DNA of 39,925 bases from a virus. Below the pieces are notes generated by a model that saw only the letters and a list, made by a program, of their open reading frames with translations, was not told the DNA's origin and did not search any database. The translations under genes were made by a program, and so were the position numbers. The stretch is from the IMG/VR virus record IMGVR_UViG_3300032050_000321, positions 1 through 39,925 of that record. The stretch is one strand, 5' to 3'. Position 1 is the stretch's first letter, and each line of letters begins with the position of its first letter. Positions 9,030-17,591 of the stretch are shown in pieces.

Positions 9030-10715
9030 ATGGACGACATGGATAATTTTGACTTGCTGTCAGCCGAAAAGGTTGCCGCTAAATACGGCGGGGATAAGCG
9101 CAAGATTGGTGAAGCCGCTCGAATGGGATTGGTTAACCCGACTGTTGCCGTTATGGCTGGTATGTTTATTGACCGGATGCGAAACGCCGCAGTTAAAGAG
9201 CAACAGCCTACTACAACTGTAGCCCAAGATGTTATGGCTCCGGCTCCGGCTACGCAAATGGCTGGTCTAGGCGCTACACCTCAAGCACAAACGGCCCCTC
9301 AGATGGCCCCCCAAGCAAATACTCAAATGGCTGCGGCTCCTGCACAAACTACAACTTTGGCTGAGGGTGGCCTGACTGCACTGCCCGTTGATGAGGATAT
9401 GTTCCCTGATGAATATGCAGGTGGTGGGATTGTGGCGTTTGAAGAAGGAGGCCCAACTACGCCGTTTGGTAGATTTGCATCAGAGTTTGGAAGCAATTTT
9501 AGAAATAAAACAGCAGAAGAATTAGAAATTTTAAAACTTCAAGATGAACTTAGAGGCAAGTATGGTTCTGCTTCTAGCCTACCCGGTTTATTTATGTCGC
9601 AAACGGATGAAGAACGTCAGCGTGCTAAAGACATTATGGGCCGTTTAACTAGAATGGATGTTAACGAACTGCGTCAATTAACCGGAAGTAAAAATCGTGC
9701 AGTTCCAATTGACCAACTGTCTCAAGCCCAACAAACCGGCACCGATTCTATTGATGCTCTTCGGGCCAAAGCCGCTGCTTCACGAGCAGGTATTTCAAAT
9801 CCCGAAGACCGTGCTCGGTACGATGAAAATATCTCTGGCATAAAACGCATAGCCGAGAATGTTGCGCCTAAAACTGAAGCCAAAACAACCGAAGCCAAAG
9901 CACCCGAAGGCGTTAACGTCAAAGCCGCCGACAAAGCACTAACTGACTACGCTAAAAAAATTAAAGAGTTCAATAAAGAATTTGGTGTTTCTGATGAGCC
10001 AGACGCTAAGGCTCGCGCAGCCCTAGATAAGTACAAAGAAAAACTTAATAAAGACTTAGACAAGGCTGGTGCTCTTGGATTAGTTCAAGCAGGTCTTGGT
10101 ATTGCTGGTGGTAAGTCCCAGTATGCCCTACAAAATCTTGCTGGCGCCGCTCCTGCAATTGAACAATACAGTAAGGCAATGTCCCAGATTCGTGAGGGTG
10201 AAAAAGGTATTCTTGACAGCGAAGCCAAACTGGATCAAGCCGCTGATGCTCGTGCCCGTGGTAATGTGAAGTTGGCACTTGAACTTGAAAAAGATGCTAG
10301 AGATTTGGCTATAAGGGAGCGTCAAGCGGTTGCTTCTGAAAGACAAGCAAACAAACCAAGTCAATTTTCTGAACAATATGCGCTATATGCCGCTGACGAA
10401 AAAGCCGCTGGGCGCATACCATCATTTGAAGGGTTCCGTAAGGCTCTTGGGTCGGGCGATGAAAACATTGATTTCCGTGCAAGGTCAGAAGCCGAAAGAC
10501 AATTTGCGCAACAAAAATTACTCTTTGGGCAAATCCCGGGATATAAAGAACTTAGAGATGCGGCTAAAGGTGGGAATCCTGAAGCCGTTAAAAAACTTCA
10601 AGAGTTTGAATTAAAGCAATACAATGATATTCTCAATAGAATTAGAGGGTCTTCTCCCACTGCTGGTGCCGGTGTCCCCGCTGATATTGCTGCTATTGCA
10701 AATAAATACAAATAA
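9030..10715 (+). CDS. Probable internal virion protein with coiled coils and GGL/GGGIVAF motifs
   Basis: A protein of 561 residues. The N-terminal 50 residues (DLLSAEKVAAKYGGDKRKIG) form a compact helical domain. A Gln/Pro/Ala-rich linker follows, then GGLTALPVDEDMF and YAGGGIVAFEEGG at about residues 110-140. These motifs echo those in the virion protein encoded at 5200. The remainder is strongly helical and charged, for example AKKIKEFNKEFG, ELEKDARDLAIRERQ and ASERQANKPS, consistent with coiled coils. Its stop overlaps the start of the 2191-residue gene (TAATG). Likely part of the ejected protein set that forms a channel for DNA. The family is not recognised by name. Confidence 0.65.
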   Translation: MDDMDNFDLLSAEKVAAKYGGDKRKIGEAARMGLVNPTVAVMAGMFIDRMRNAAVKEQQPTTTVAQDVMAPAPATQMAGLGATPQAQTAPQMAPQANTQMAAAPAQTTTLAEGGLTALPVDEDMFPDEYAGGGIVAFEEGGPTTPFGRFASEFGSNFRNKTAEELEILKLQDELRGKYGSASSLPGLFMSQTDEERQRAKDIMGRLTRMDVNELRQLTGSKNRAVPIDQLSQAQQTGTDSIDALRAKAAASRAGISNPEDRARYDENISGIKRIAENVAPKTEAKTTEAKAPEGVNVKAADKALTDYAKKIKEFNKEFGVSDEPDAKARAALDKYKEKLNKDLDKAGALGLVQAGLGIAGGKSQYALQNLAGAAPAIEQYSKAMSQIREGEKGILDSEAKLDQAADARARGNVKLALELEKDARDLAIRERQAVASERQANKPSQFSEQYALYAADEKAAGRIPSFEGFRKALGSGDENIDFRARSEAERQFAQQKLLFGQIPGYKELRDAAKGGNPEAVKKLQEFELKQYNDILNRIRGSSPTAGAGVPADIAAIANKYK

Positions 10716-13700
10716 TGGCTGACCTAAATCAAATTTATGATGCCCTTCGTAAAGCCGACGCTGCTGGAAATGTTGAAGATGCAAAGCGTTTAGCCGATTA
10801 CATTCGGCAGGTTTCAGGCGAGGGGATGCCTAAAGAGGCAGAGCCAGTTAAAGACACAGGGTTCTTTGATATGACGGGTCGCGCCGTTGTGCGTGGCGCT
10901 AAACAGACTGGGTCTCTTCTTGCGGATGTGCTACCTGCTATGGCGGCTAAGGCTGTCGGCGCTGATGAGTACGCTGCCCGTCAGATGGCTGAGGCTGAAG
11001 AAACGCAGAAAGAGATTGCTCAGAAGTATGCTGCCCGCTATGGGCAACTATCGGATGTAAAAGGGCTTGGTGACGTACTGCCGTTTATCGCCGAGACCGT
11101 TGCCGAACAAATACCCAATCTTGCTACAGCCGTAGTTCCCGGCGCAGGTGGCGCTGCTATTGGTGCCCGTATGGCGGCTGGGCAAGCGGCTAAAACCTTG
11201 GGAGCACGGGAAGCAACTGAAGCGAGTGCGCGGTACGCTGCACTTAAAGGCGCTCAAGGCGCGGCTTACGGCGGTGGGGCTGGTGCCTTCCTAGGTTCCT
11301 ACGCTCTTAACGCTCCTGAAGTCTTCCAGAATATCTTTGAGGAAACTGGTCAGATGGAGGTGGGCGCTTCCGTCTTAGCCGGTTCTGTGGCGGCTGCACT
11401 TGACTCAATTCTGCCTGCCTACTTAGTGCGACAGTTTACCCCCGGTATGAAGATGGGGGTTGTAGAAAAGTTATTAGAAAAATCAGGTATGGCTCCCGGT
11501 ATTGCCCGTGGAGTTACGGCTGGCGCCCTTACCGGTGTTGCTACAGAAGGGCCAACTGAGGCTGCACAAGAAGCCATTAGTATCGCAGCCGAGAAGTTTG
11601 TACAGGAAAACCCTGAAGTCTGGGGTAGCAAAGAATTTAATCGGCTAGTTGAGTCTGGCGTGCGTGGTGCTGTAGGCGGTGGCGGTATTTCTGGTATTGC
11701 TGGTGGAGTTAAAGGGTTTGTAGAAGGCCGACCTGCTGCGCCAAAGAAAGAACTTGCTACGGGCAAAAATACGTTTGATCAATTAGATGCTGGAGAAACA
11801 GAAGAAGAAACATCTGCTGCGCCACCCGCTAATATAGTTCCGCCCCCACCTCCACCACCGCCAGCCCCACCTGAAACTAAAACAACCATTACGGATGAGC
11901 AACGGTTAGCCCTTGACGATGAGCGTAAAGAACTACTTACACAAATCGCAGAACTTCAAGGTGAGGCAAAGAATCTACGAGATAGCGACCCTGAAAGAGC
12001 AGATCAATTTTCTTTGGCTGCACAAGACTTACAAGTACGTGAGCGAGAGATTCGGCGGACGTTAACAGAAAGTGCTAAGCCGACTGCGCTTGATGCCGAG
12101 GCTCCTCGCCAATATGGTGGGCCACGCCAAGTATTTAAGTTAACAGACCAAGAAAAGGCTGTTACAAAAGAAGACCTTCTTGCCGCTGGGTATGGTGCTA
12201 ATGACGCTGACAATATACTTGCGAGCGCTAAACCCCTAAGCACAGGCCCCAAAACAAAGGAAACTTTAAGACGGGTTGCAAATGGTGAAGTACTTTTTAA
12301 TAACGTGCTTCGTCCCGTAACTCAAGACGATATTGATAATGCAATTACGCCAGAAGAGAAAACACGGTTACAAACCGCTTTTGATAGGGCTAAACCACAA
12401 TCGGCATTATTTGCCCCATCCGGTGAACAACTTGGGTTTGACGTAAGCCAATCTGAAGGCGAAGTTGAGCGCAATCTACCACCTTCATTGATTGAATTAG
12501 GCGCAGCCGAGTTTAAATTAGAGCGCCCACCCGGTGTGGCTCCCGGTGAAGTAGACATAGAAGCCCCTGCTGCAACGCAAGGTGCCCCATTAAATATGTT
12601 TACAAAGACAGGGCGTAACGCAATAGATTTCTTACGAAGCATTAACCCAATTGCAGAAGCAGAACAAGGCGTAAATAATTTTAAATCAGCCATAAAAAAC
12701 TTTATTGACGACATCAATGAGTACATAAACACGGCTGATGCTCAAGAACGTGGCGAAAACCGTCAACTAATTAATGAGTTTTTTGATCAATATTCGATTA
12801 CAGATGACCCCAAAACTGCGGAAAATGTAATCAACGAAATTAAAAACAAGAACCCAGCGCAACAAAAACAGATCCTTGGGTCACGCACCCGGATGCCTGA
12901 CCTTACTCGTCTAGGGGGTGTAAGTCAGTTACGGCAAGAGTTTAATGATTTTATGGCTCGTAAGAAGACCGAGCAACTTGGATACACAGAAGAACAAGCG
13001 GCATTAAATACCTTTGCCACTGATACTAGAATCCCAAAGCGGGTTAGTAATATTCTTGCTCGGTTAAAAATATTGTCGCCTAGAGGTCGAACCCCTGAAG
13101 AAAATGCGGCCTTTGCCTACTTTAGTCGGTGGAATTATGGCGTGGCTATGCGTTCGGCGGCGTTTGATATTGTCAGCCAAACTCCTCCCGGTGAGATGTT
13201 CTCGGGGCAAGGTGCTAAGCAAGCAGAACTATTTAGAAAATACATTGAAGAAAATTTCCCTGCTTCTGAAGTAGAAAAGTTTGATCGGACTGTAGAAACA
13301 TACCGCTACGACAAACGACGGGCATACGGCAATACACAAAAGTTAGTTCAGTATCGCCAAAAAATTAAAGAACTAAAAAAGGCTTTAAACAAAAGCGAAG
13401 AAGAAATCCAAAAAGCGCTACGGGAAACCACGCTAGAGTCTAGATTTTTAGAGAAGAGCCTTGAGTTAATGCACCCTGCTGTGCAGCAAGCGGTTGAGAA
13501 TAACGATTTAAACCTTGCTTTAGATTTAATTAGGCAGATGCCTAGGGCTAATACCTACTGGTCGGCGTTAGCAAGCCGCTTGCGTGAACTTAATTTGCCT
13601 ACGTCTATTGGGTTTAATCAGCAACGGATACTTGTAGAGATAGAGTTACAGAAAGTTCAGTTAAGCACCACCCGACTAATGGACAACATGCAACTTCTGT

Positions 13701-16700
13701 ACCCTGACGTTTATAACAAATACTTCAGGGGGAACGCTAATAACCCAGTTCAAATGTTGGCGGCGTTACAAAAGGTTAAAGACGATAACCTAATTCCGTC
13801 GATACTAACTAATGACAACCTATTGTACGAAAGAGTTTTAGGTAAATACAAAGAAGTAGTGCCAGCATTAACTAGTCTTGGTACTTATTTTATTGAGCAA
13901 GATGTAATCAACCTTAACAAAGCAAAAGGTGGATTGTCGCTGTATGGGCTTTTCCACGAAACAATACATGCTGCTACATCTAATGCTATTCGTAATAAAA
14001 ACGAATTAAATACCGCACAAAAAGTAGCATTAAGTAAATTAGAAAACCTTTACGAATATACGCTAAAAAATTATCCGGCTGTATATCAATACGGGTTTAA
14101 AAACCTTGATGAGTTTGTAGCCGAGGCTTTCTCCAATATGGAGTTTCAAAGTTTACTGCGTGATCTAAAGTACCAAAACACAGATAAAAACCTGTGGTCT
14201 ACATTTGTTAAATTTATTGTAGATTTACTTGGCGGCAACAAAGATAACGTGCTGGCGGCAACACTTGCCAATGCCGACGTTCTTATGTCTGCTACAGTTT
14301 CTCGTGGTTCTCCCGGTATGTTGGATGGCACTCTTAATGCGTCTGCACCTAAGAGCGTAATGGGCGGCACCTTTAAAACGTCTCCACTACCTCCAGATCA
14401 AAGCATACCCCGGCGCATGTTAAATGCTGCTTTGAACCGCCCAACATGGCAAGAGGCTAAGAATGGCGTTTCTCAAATGCTTGAAAATGTAGCAGACACT
14501 ACACGTAAATATTTTTTAGGAGCCTTTACGCTTCGCCAACTTCAAGATTTAGTTGGTACTCGTTTGGGGCAAGCACCTAAAAACTTTATTCTTAGTGTTG
14601 AAGGTATGCTTGAAGAGCATAACAAGATTGTTAATGAGGCTAAATCTACAACAGACAAATGGTCAAAACTCCAAAACAAAGACTCTAAAGAAAGCGATAA
14701 GTTGTCTGAAGTAATGATTGAGGCAACTCTACTAGGTATTGACCCTGATACGCAAAAAGGTAAAGACTATAAATTAGACAAGGCATGGGATGCTCTTAGC
14801 CCAGAAGCCAAAGAAGTCTACCGCGAAGTTCGTAATTTTTATGTCCGTAGGATGGATTCATATTTAGAGACCCTACTTAACAATATTAAATTGTCTTTAG
14901 TTGCCAGCGGACTGCCAGATGCTGAAATTAGGCAAAAACTTAGCGAAGTTGAAAAAGAGTTTAGAAAAGGATTAGTAGGCCCATATTTTCCTTTGGCTCG
15001 TTTTGGGCAATTCTGGATTAATGTTGGTCAAGGCCCCGATGCAGGTTTTTATAAATTTGATACTGCGGCTGAACGTAACTCAGCATTTAAATTATTTGAG
15101 CAACAAGGTAATACAAAAATTGGGCAGGGGAATAGTTTACGCACGGCTGACCTTACAAGCCTACAAAATGTGACTGCCCTAAAAACAATAAACGACATTG
15201 TCGATAGCGCTAGTGACAAACTATTAAACGGGACGTATGTAAATTATAAACAAGCAGGCAACCAAGTAGATACGTTACGGAACGCAATTAAAGACGGCGT
15301 GCAAGAACTATACTTAATGACGTTGCCAAACAGAAGCCTTAGAAAGAACTTTATCCATCGTAAAGGAGTTTCTGGAGCGTCAAAGGATATGCTGCGGGCA
15401 TTCTCCGATACGTCTTCCCACATGGCATATCAGCATGCGCGTTTTAAATATTCTCGGCAAATGTTTGATCAGTTAAATGCTGCTGACGAAGTACAAAAAG
15501 CAAACATAGCAAACAACGAGGGAAACCCTAAAGTTGATGGGGACTACCTAAACGAACTGCGCCGCCGACTTGATTACGTGATGAATCCTACAGACACAGG
15601 GACAATACCTACTGTCCTATCTAACGTGTCGTTTTTATGGTATCTCACGGCACCTGCTTCGGCCTTGGTAAACATGTTGGGTGTACCTGCGTTTGGATTG
15701 CCTGTTCTTGCTTCTCGCTTTGGGAAAGTAGACGCCGCAGCCATGTTGGCTAGTATGGGAATGAGTTTTATGCGTTCAGGTTTTAAAGACGCAAATGGCA
15801 AATTTGCTATGCCCTCACTTAAAATGGGTTCGAAACTAAACGCAGTAGAGCAACGTGCATACGATGCTTTTTCGGCTAGTGGGCTGATTGATATTACTCA
15901 AGCATATGATTTAGCAGGACTGGCTGACTCTCCATCTAATATGTACACCGGCAAGATGAGCACAATCATGCGCTGGAGCAGTTTTATGTTCCACCACGCC
16001 GAGCGGTTTAACCGTGAAGTTATGGCTATGAGTGCATTTAGACTGTCGTATGCAGCCGCTAAAAAGAAAGGTATGTCTGATCTTAATGCGTTTAACAAAG
16101 CGGTAGATGAGGCAAAGGATTTAACTTACCGGTCAATGTTTGATTACTCTACGCTTAATAAGCCCCGCTATCTACAAAACGCTTACGCCAAAGTTATCCT
16201 ACAATTTAAACAGTTCCCACAGCACACAACTTATCTTTTAGGTCGTAGTGCATATGAATGGTTCTCTAAAAGTAATCCAGAACTGCGTGAAGAAGTACGT
16301 AGTTCTTTAGAAATTGAGCGTGCTAACTACGGATTACCTACCCCTGTTACACCTGAAGAACTAGAGAAACAAATTGATGCTGAGGTAGATCGTATTGTTA
16401 AAGAAGGCCGGGGTCGTATACTTGGCACTTTAGGGATGACGTTCTTAATTGCAGGTGCAACCGGCATGCCGCTATTCTCAGTCGGCGCAGCCACAATTGA
16501 AGCCTTACACGCGGCATTCTCAGATGAGGATGAGCCGCCGCTTGACTTTGAGAATTGGTTTAAGAACTGGATGGCAGAGACATTTGGCAACTTCTGGGGC
16601 GACTCTATATCCCGTGGGGTTGTCACGCAGGCTACAGGTTTAAACATTGCAGATCGTATGAGCCTAAATGACCTTTGGTTCCGTGATGCCCGTAAGAGCC

Positions 16701-17290
16701 AAGACGAAGTTACCGCTTTCCAAAACATGCTTATTAATTTACTTGGGCCGACTGCAAGCCTAGGCATAAGCGCTGCTGAAGCACTAAAACTTTACAACGA
16801 TGGATACTATTATCGCGGCGCTGAAAAGATTATGCCTGCCGTGTTAAAGCAGCCATTGGTCGGCATGCGCTACGCTACAGAAGGAGTTCTTACCCTCAAA
16901 GGTGATGAATTAGTAGATGATATTAGTGGGAAAGATGCGCTTGCCCAATCACTTGGGTTCTCACCTGAGCGTGTTGCACAGCGGCAAAAGTCTAACATTG
17001 AGAAGAAATCAATGGAGCAGGACATCATTAATAAGCGGCAGGATTTGATGAACGCTTTCTTTATGTCTATTGATACCCAAGATTCAGACTTTACTGACCG
17101 AGTTATTGACAAAATTAGTTTGTTTAACCGCACACATCCGACATACCCTATTTTGGGCGACACTTTAATGAAGTCTGTAACGACTCGATATAAGTCCCGT
17201 GCCTTAGCCAGCCTAACCGGCGGCATACCTATCAATAAAAACTTGATGGGCGCCCTTGAGGATATGGGGTACTACGGGGACGAAGCCTAA
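10715..17290 (+). CDS. Giant internal virion/ejection protein with PLxRFG motif and HExxH zincin motif
   Basis: A protein of 2191 residues. It begins with a small helical unit (DLNQIYDALRKADAAGNVED). Gly/Ala-rich, potentially membrane-active stretches follow at about 90-330 (GAGGAAIGARMAAG), then a polyproline linker near residue 375. A HETIH zinc motif lies at 1081-1085, with E1137 in EFVAEAFSN as a possible third ligand. The signature GPYFPLARFG lies near 1427, the hallmark of 'PLxRFG domain' phage proteins. A C-terminal region includes RFNREVMAMSAFRLSYA and hydrophobic ILGTLGMTFLIAGATGM. Such giant polyvalent proteins are packaged in the head and injected with DNA. The zincin part may cut peptidoglycan or host proteins, which is inference. 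It is the last rightward gene and ends at the convergent terminator. Confidence 0.8.
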   Translation: MADLNQIYDALRKADAAGNVEDAKRLADYIRQVSGEGMPKEAEPVKDTGFFDMTGRAVVRGAKQTGSLLADVLPAMAAKAVGADEYAARQMAEAEETQKEIAQKYAARYGQLSDVKGLGDVLPFIAETVAEQIPNLATAVVPGAGGAAIGARMAAGQAAKTLGAREATEASARYAALKGAQGAAYGGGAGAFLGSYALNAPEVFQNIFEETGQMEVGASVLAGSVAAALDSILPAYLVRQFTPGMKMGVVEKLLEKSGMAPGIARGVTAGALTGVATEGPTEAAQEAISIAAEKFVQENPEVWGSKEFNRLVESGVRGAVGGGGISGIAGGVKGFVEGRPAAPKKELATGKNTFDQLDAGETEEETSAAPPANIVPPPPPPPPAPPETKTTITDEQRLALDDERKELLTQIAELQGEAKNLRDSDPERADQFSLAAQDLQVREREIRRTLTESAKPTALDAEAPRQYGGPRQVFKLTDQEKAVTKEDLLAAGYGANDADNILASAKPLSTGPKTKETLRRVANGEVLFNNVLRPVTQDDIDNAITPEEKTRLQTAFDRAKPQSALFAPSGEQLGFDVSQSEGEVERNLPPSLIELGAAEFKLERPPGVAPGEVDIEAPAATQGAPLNMFTKTGRNAIDFLRSINPIAEAEQGVNNFKSAIKNFIDDINEYINTADAQERGENRQLINEFFDQYSITDDPKTAENVINEIKNKNPAQQKQILGSRTRMPDLTRLGGVSQLRQEFNDFMARKKTEQLGYTEEQAALNTFATDTRIPKRVSNILARLKILSPRGRTPEENAAFAYFSRWNYGVAMRSAAFDIVSQTPPGEMFSGQGAKQAELFRKYIEENFPASEVEKFDRTVETYRYDKRRAYGNTQKLVQYRQKIKELKKALNKSEEEIQKALRETTLESRFLEKSLELMHPAVQQAVENNDLNLALDLIRQMPRANTYWSALASRLRELNLPTSIGFNQQRILVEIELQKVQLSTTRLMDNMQLLYPDVYNKYFRGNANNPVQMLAALQKVKDDNLIPSILTNDNLLYERVLGKYKEVVPALTSLGTYFIEQDVINLNKAKGGLSLYGLFHETIHAATSNAIRNKNELNTAQKVALSKLENLYEYTLKNYPAVYQYGFKNLDEFVAEAFSNMEFQSLLRDLKYQNTDKNLWSTFVKFIVDLLGGNKDNVLAATLANADVLMSATVSRGSPGMLDGTLNASAPKSVMGGTFKTSPLPPDQSIPRRMLNAALNRPTWQEAKNGVSQMLENVADTTRKYFLGAFTLRQLQDLVGTRLGQAPKNFILSVEGMLEEHNKIVNEAKSTTDKWSKLQNKDSKESDKLSEVMIEATLLGIDPDTQKGKDYKLDKAWDALSPEAKEVYREVRNFYVRRMDSYLETLLNNIKLSLVASGLPDAEIRQKLSEVEKEFRKGLVGPYFPLARFGQFWINVGQGPDAGFYKFDTAAERNSAFKLFEQQGNTKIGQGNSLRTADLTSLQNVTALKTINDIVDSASDKLLNGTYVNYKQAGNQVDTLRNAIKDGVQELYLMTLPNRSLRKNFIHRKGVSGASKDMLRAFSDTSSHMAYQHARFKYSRQMFDQLNAADEVQKANIANNEGNPKVDGDYLNELRRRLDYVMNPTDTGTIPTVLSNVSFLWYLTAPASALVNMLGVPAFGLPVLASRFGKVDAAAMLASMGMSFMRSGFKDANGKFAMPSLKMGSKLNAVEQRAYDAFSASGLIDITQAYDLAGLADSPSNMYTGKMSTIMRWSSFMFHHAERFNREVMAMSAFRLSYAAAKKKGMSDLNAFNKAVDEAKDLTYRSMFDYSTLNKPRYLQNAYAKVILQFKQFPQHTTYLLGRSAYEWFSKSNPELREEVRSSLEIERANYGLPTPVTPEELEKQIDAEVDRIVKEGRGRILGTLGMTFLIAGATGMPLFSVGAATIEALHAAFSDEDEPPLDFENWFKNWMAETFGNFWGDSISRGVVTQATGLNIADRMSLNDLWFRDARKSQDEVTAFQNMLINLLGPTASLGISAAEALKLYNDGYYYRGAEKIMPAVLKQPLVGMRYATEGVLTLKGDELVDDISGKDALAQSLGFSPERVAQRQKSNIEKKSMEQDIINKRQDLMNAFFMSIDTQDSDFTDRVIDKISLFNRTHPTYPILGDTLMKSVTTRYKSRALASLTGGIPINKNLMGALEDMGYYGDEA

Positions 17291-17316
17291 AAAAGACCCC
17301 CGCGCTGGGCGGGGGT
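17289..17316 (-). terminator. Rho-independent terminator ending leftward transcription
   Basis: A perfect 8-bp stem (ACCCCCGC at 17296-17303 with GCGGGGGT at 17309-17316) closes a 5-base loop. On the + strand it is preceded by six A at 17289-17294, so the leftward RNA has a GC-rich hairpin followed by a U run. It lies 78 bases beyond the last leftward gene. There is no T run on the + side, so its effect on the rightward structural transcript is less certain. It overlaps the last two bases of the 2191-residue gene. Confidence 0.8.
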
Positions 17317-17320
17317 GCAA

Positions 17321-17380
17321 GGTTGAATAATCAACCACCAAGAGGAGTGCCATAGGCACCGACAGCGAGGAGATGCTGTC
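17321..17380. other. Run of three perfect hairpins at the convergent junction
   Basis: Immediately right of the terminator lie three separate perfect stems. GGTTGA/TCAACC (17321-17336) has a 4-base loop. GTGCC/GGCAC (17347-17359) has a 3-base loop. GACAGC/GCTGTC (17361-17380) has an 8-base loop. With the terminator stem this makes four hairpins within 85 bases, between two convergent gene sets. The region could be a structured 3' end for either transcript, an RNA-stabilising element or a small RNA. No promoter was recognised for an independent RNA. Confidence 0.5.
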
Positions 17381-17393
17381 AGGCCGAAGTGTA

Positions 17394-17591
17394 CTACTTA
17401 ATTCTCCACACTCGCAAGCCCTTGACCCCATTCTCAATCACCCCACGCATTTCTACAGAATACTTTAATCTTTTAACCACGGCTCCTACTTCTTTTTTCG
17501 CCGTTTCCAAATCTAAGCAAGGGATAAAGAAGGTGCGCCCCGGCTTAAATTTGCTCCAATCAATCTCAAACGACAGGCCGTGGACTCTCAT
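17394..17591 (-). CDS. Small conserved-looking phage protein, function unknown
   Basis: A protein of 65 residues with a mixed alpha/beta pattern. It begins MRVHGLSFEIDWSKFKPG, then FFIPCLDLETAKKEVGAVVK and ends RGVIENGVKGLRVWRIK. The middle resembles a strand-helix-strand unit, and the charged ends suggest nucleic-acid contact. It is the last gene of the leftward operon and overlaps the primase-helicase gene by 26 bases, so it is probably translationally coupled to it. Coding is supported by operon position and by a protein-like composition. No family name is offered. Confidence 0.65.
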   Translation of the reverse strand: MRVHGLSFEIDWSKFKPGRTFFIPCLDLETAKKEVGAVVKRLKYSVEMRGVIENGVKGLRVWRIK

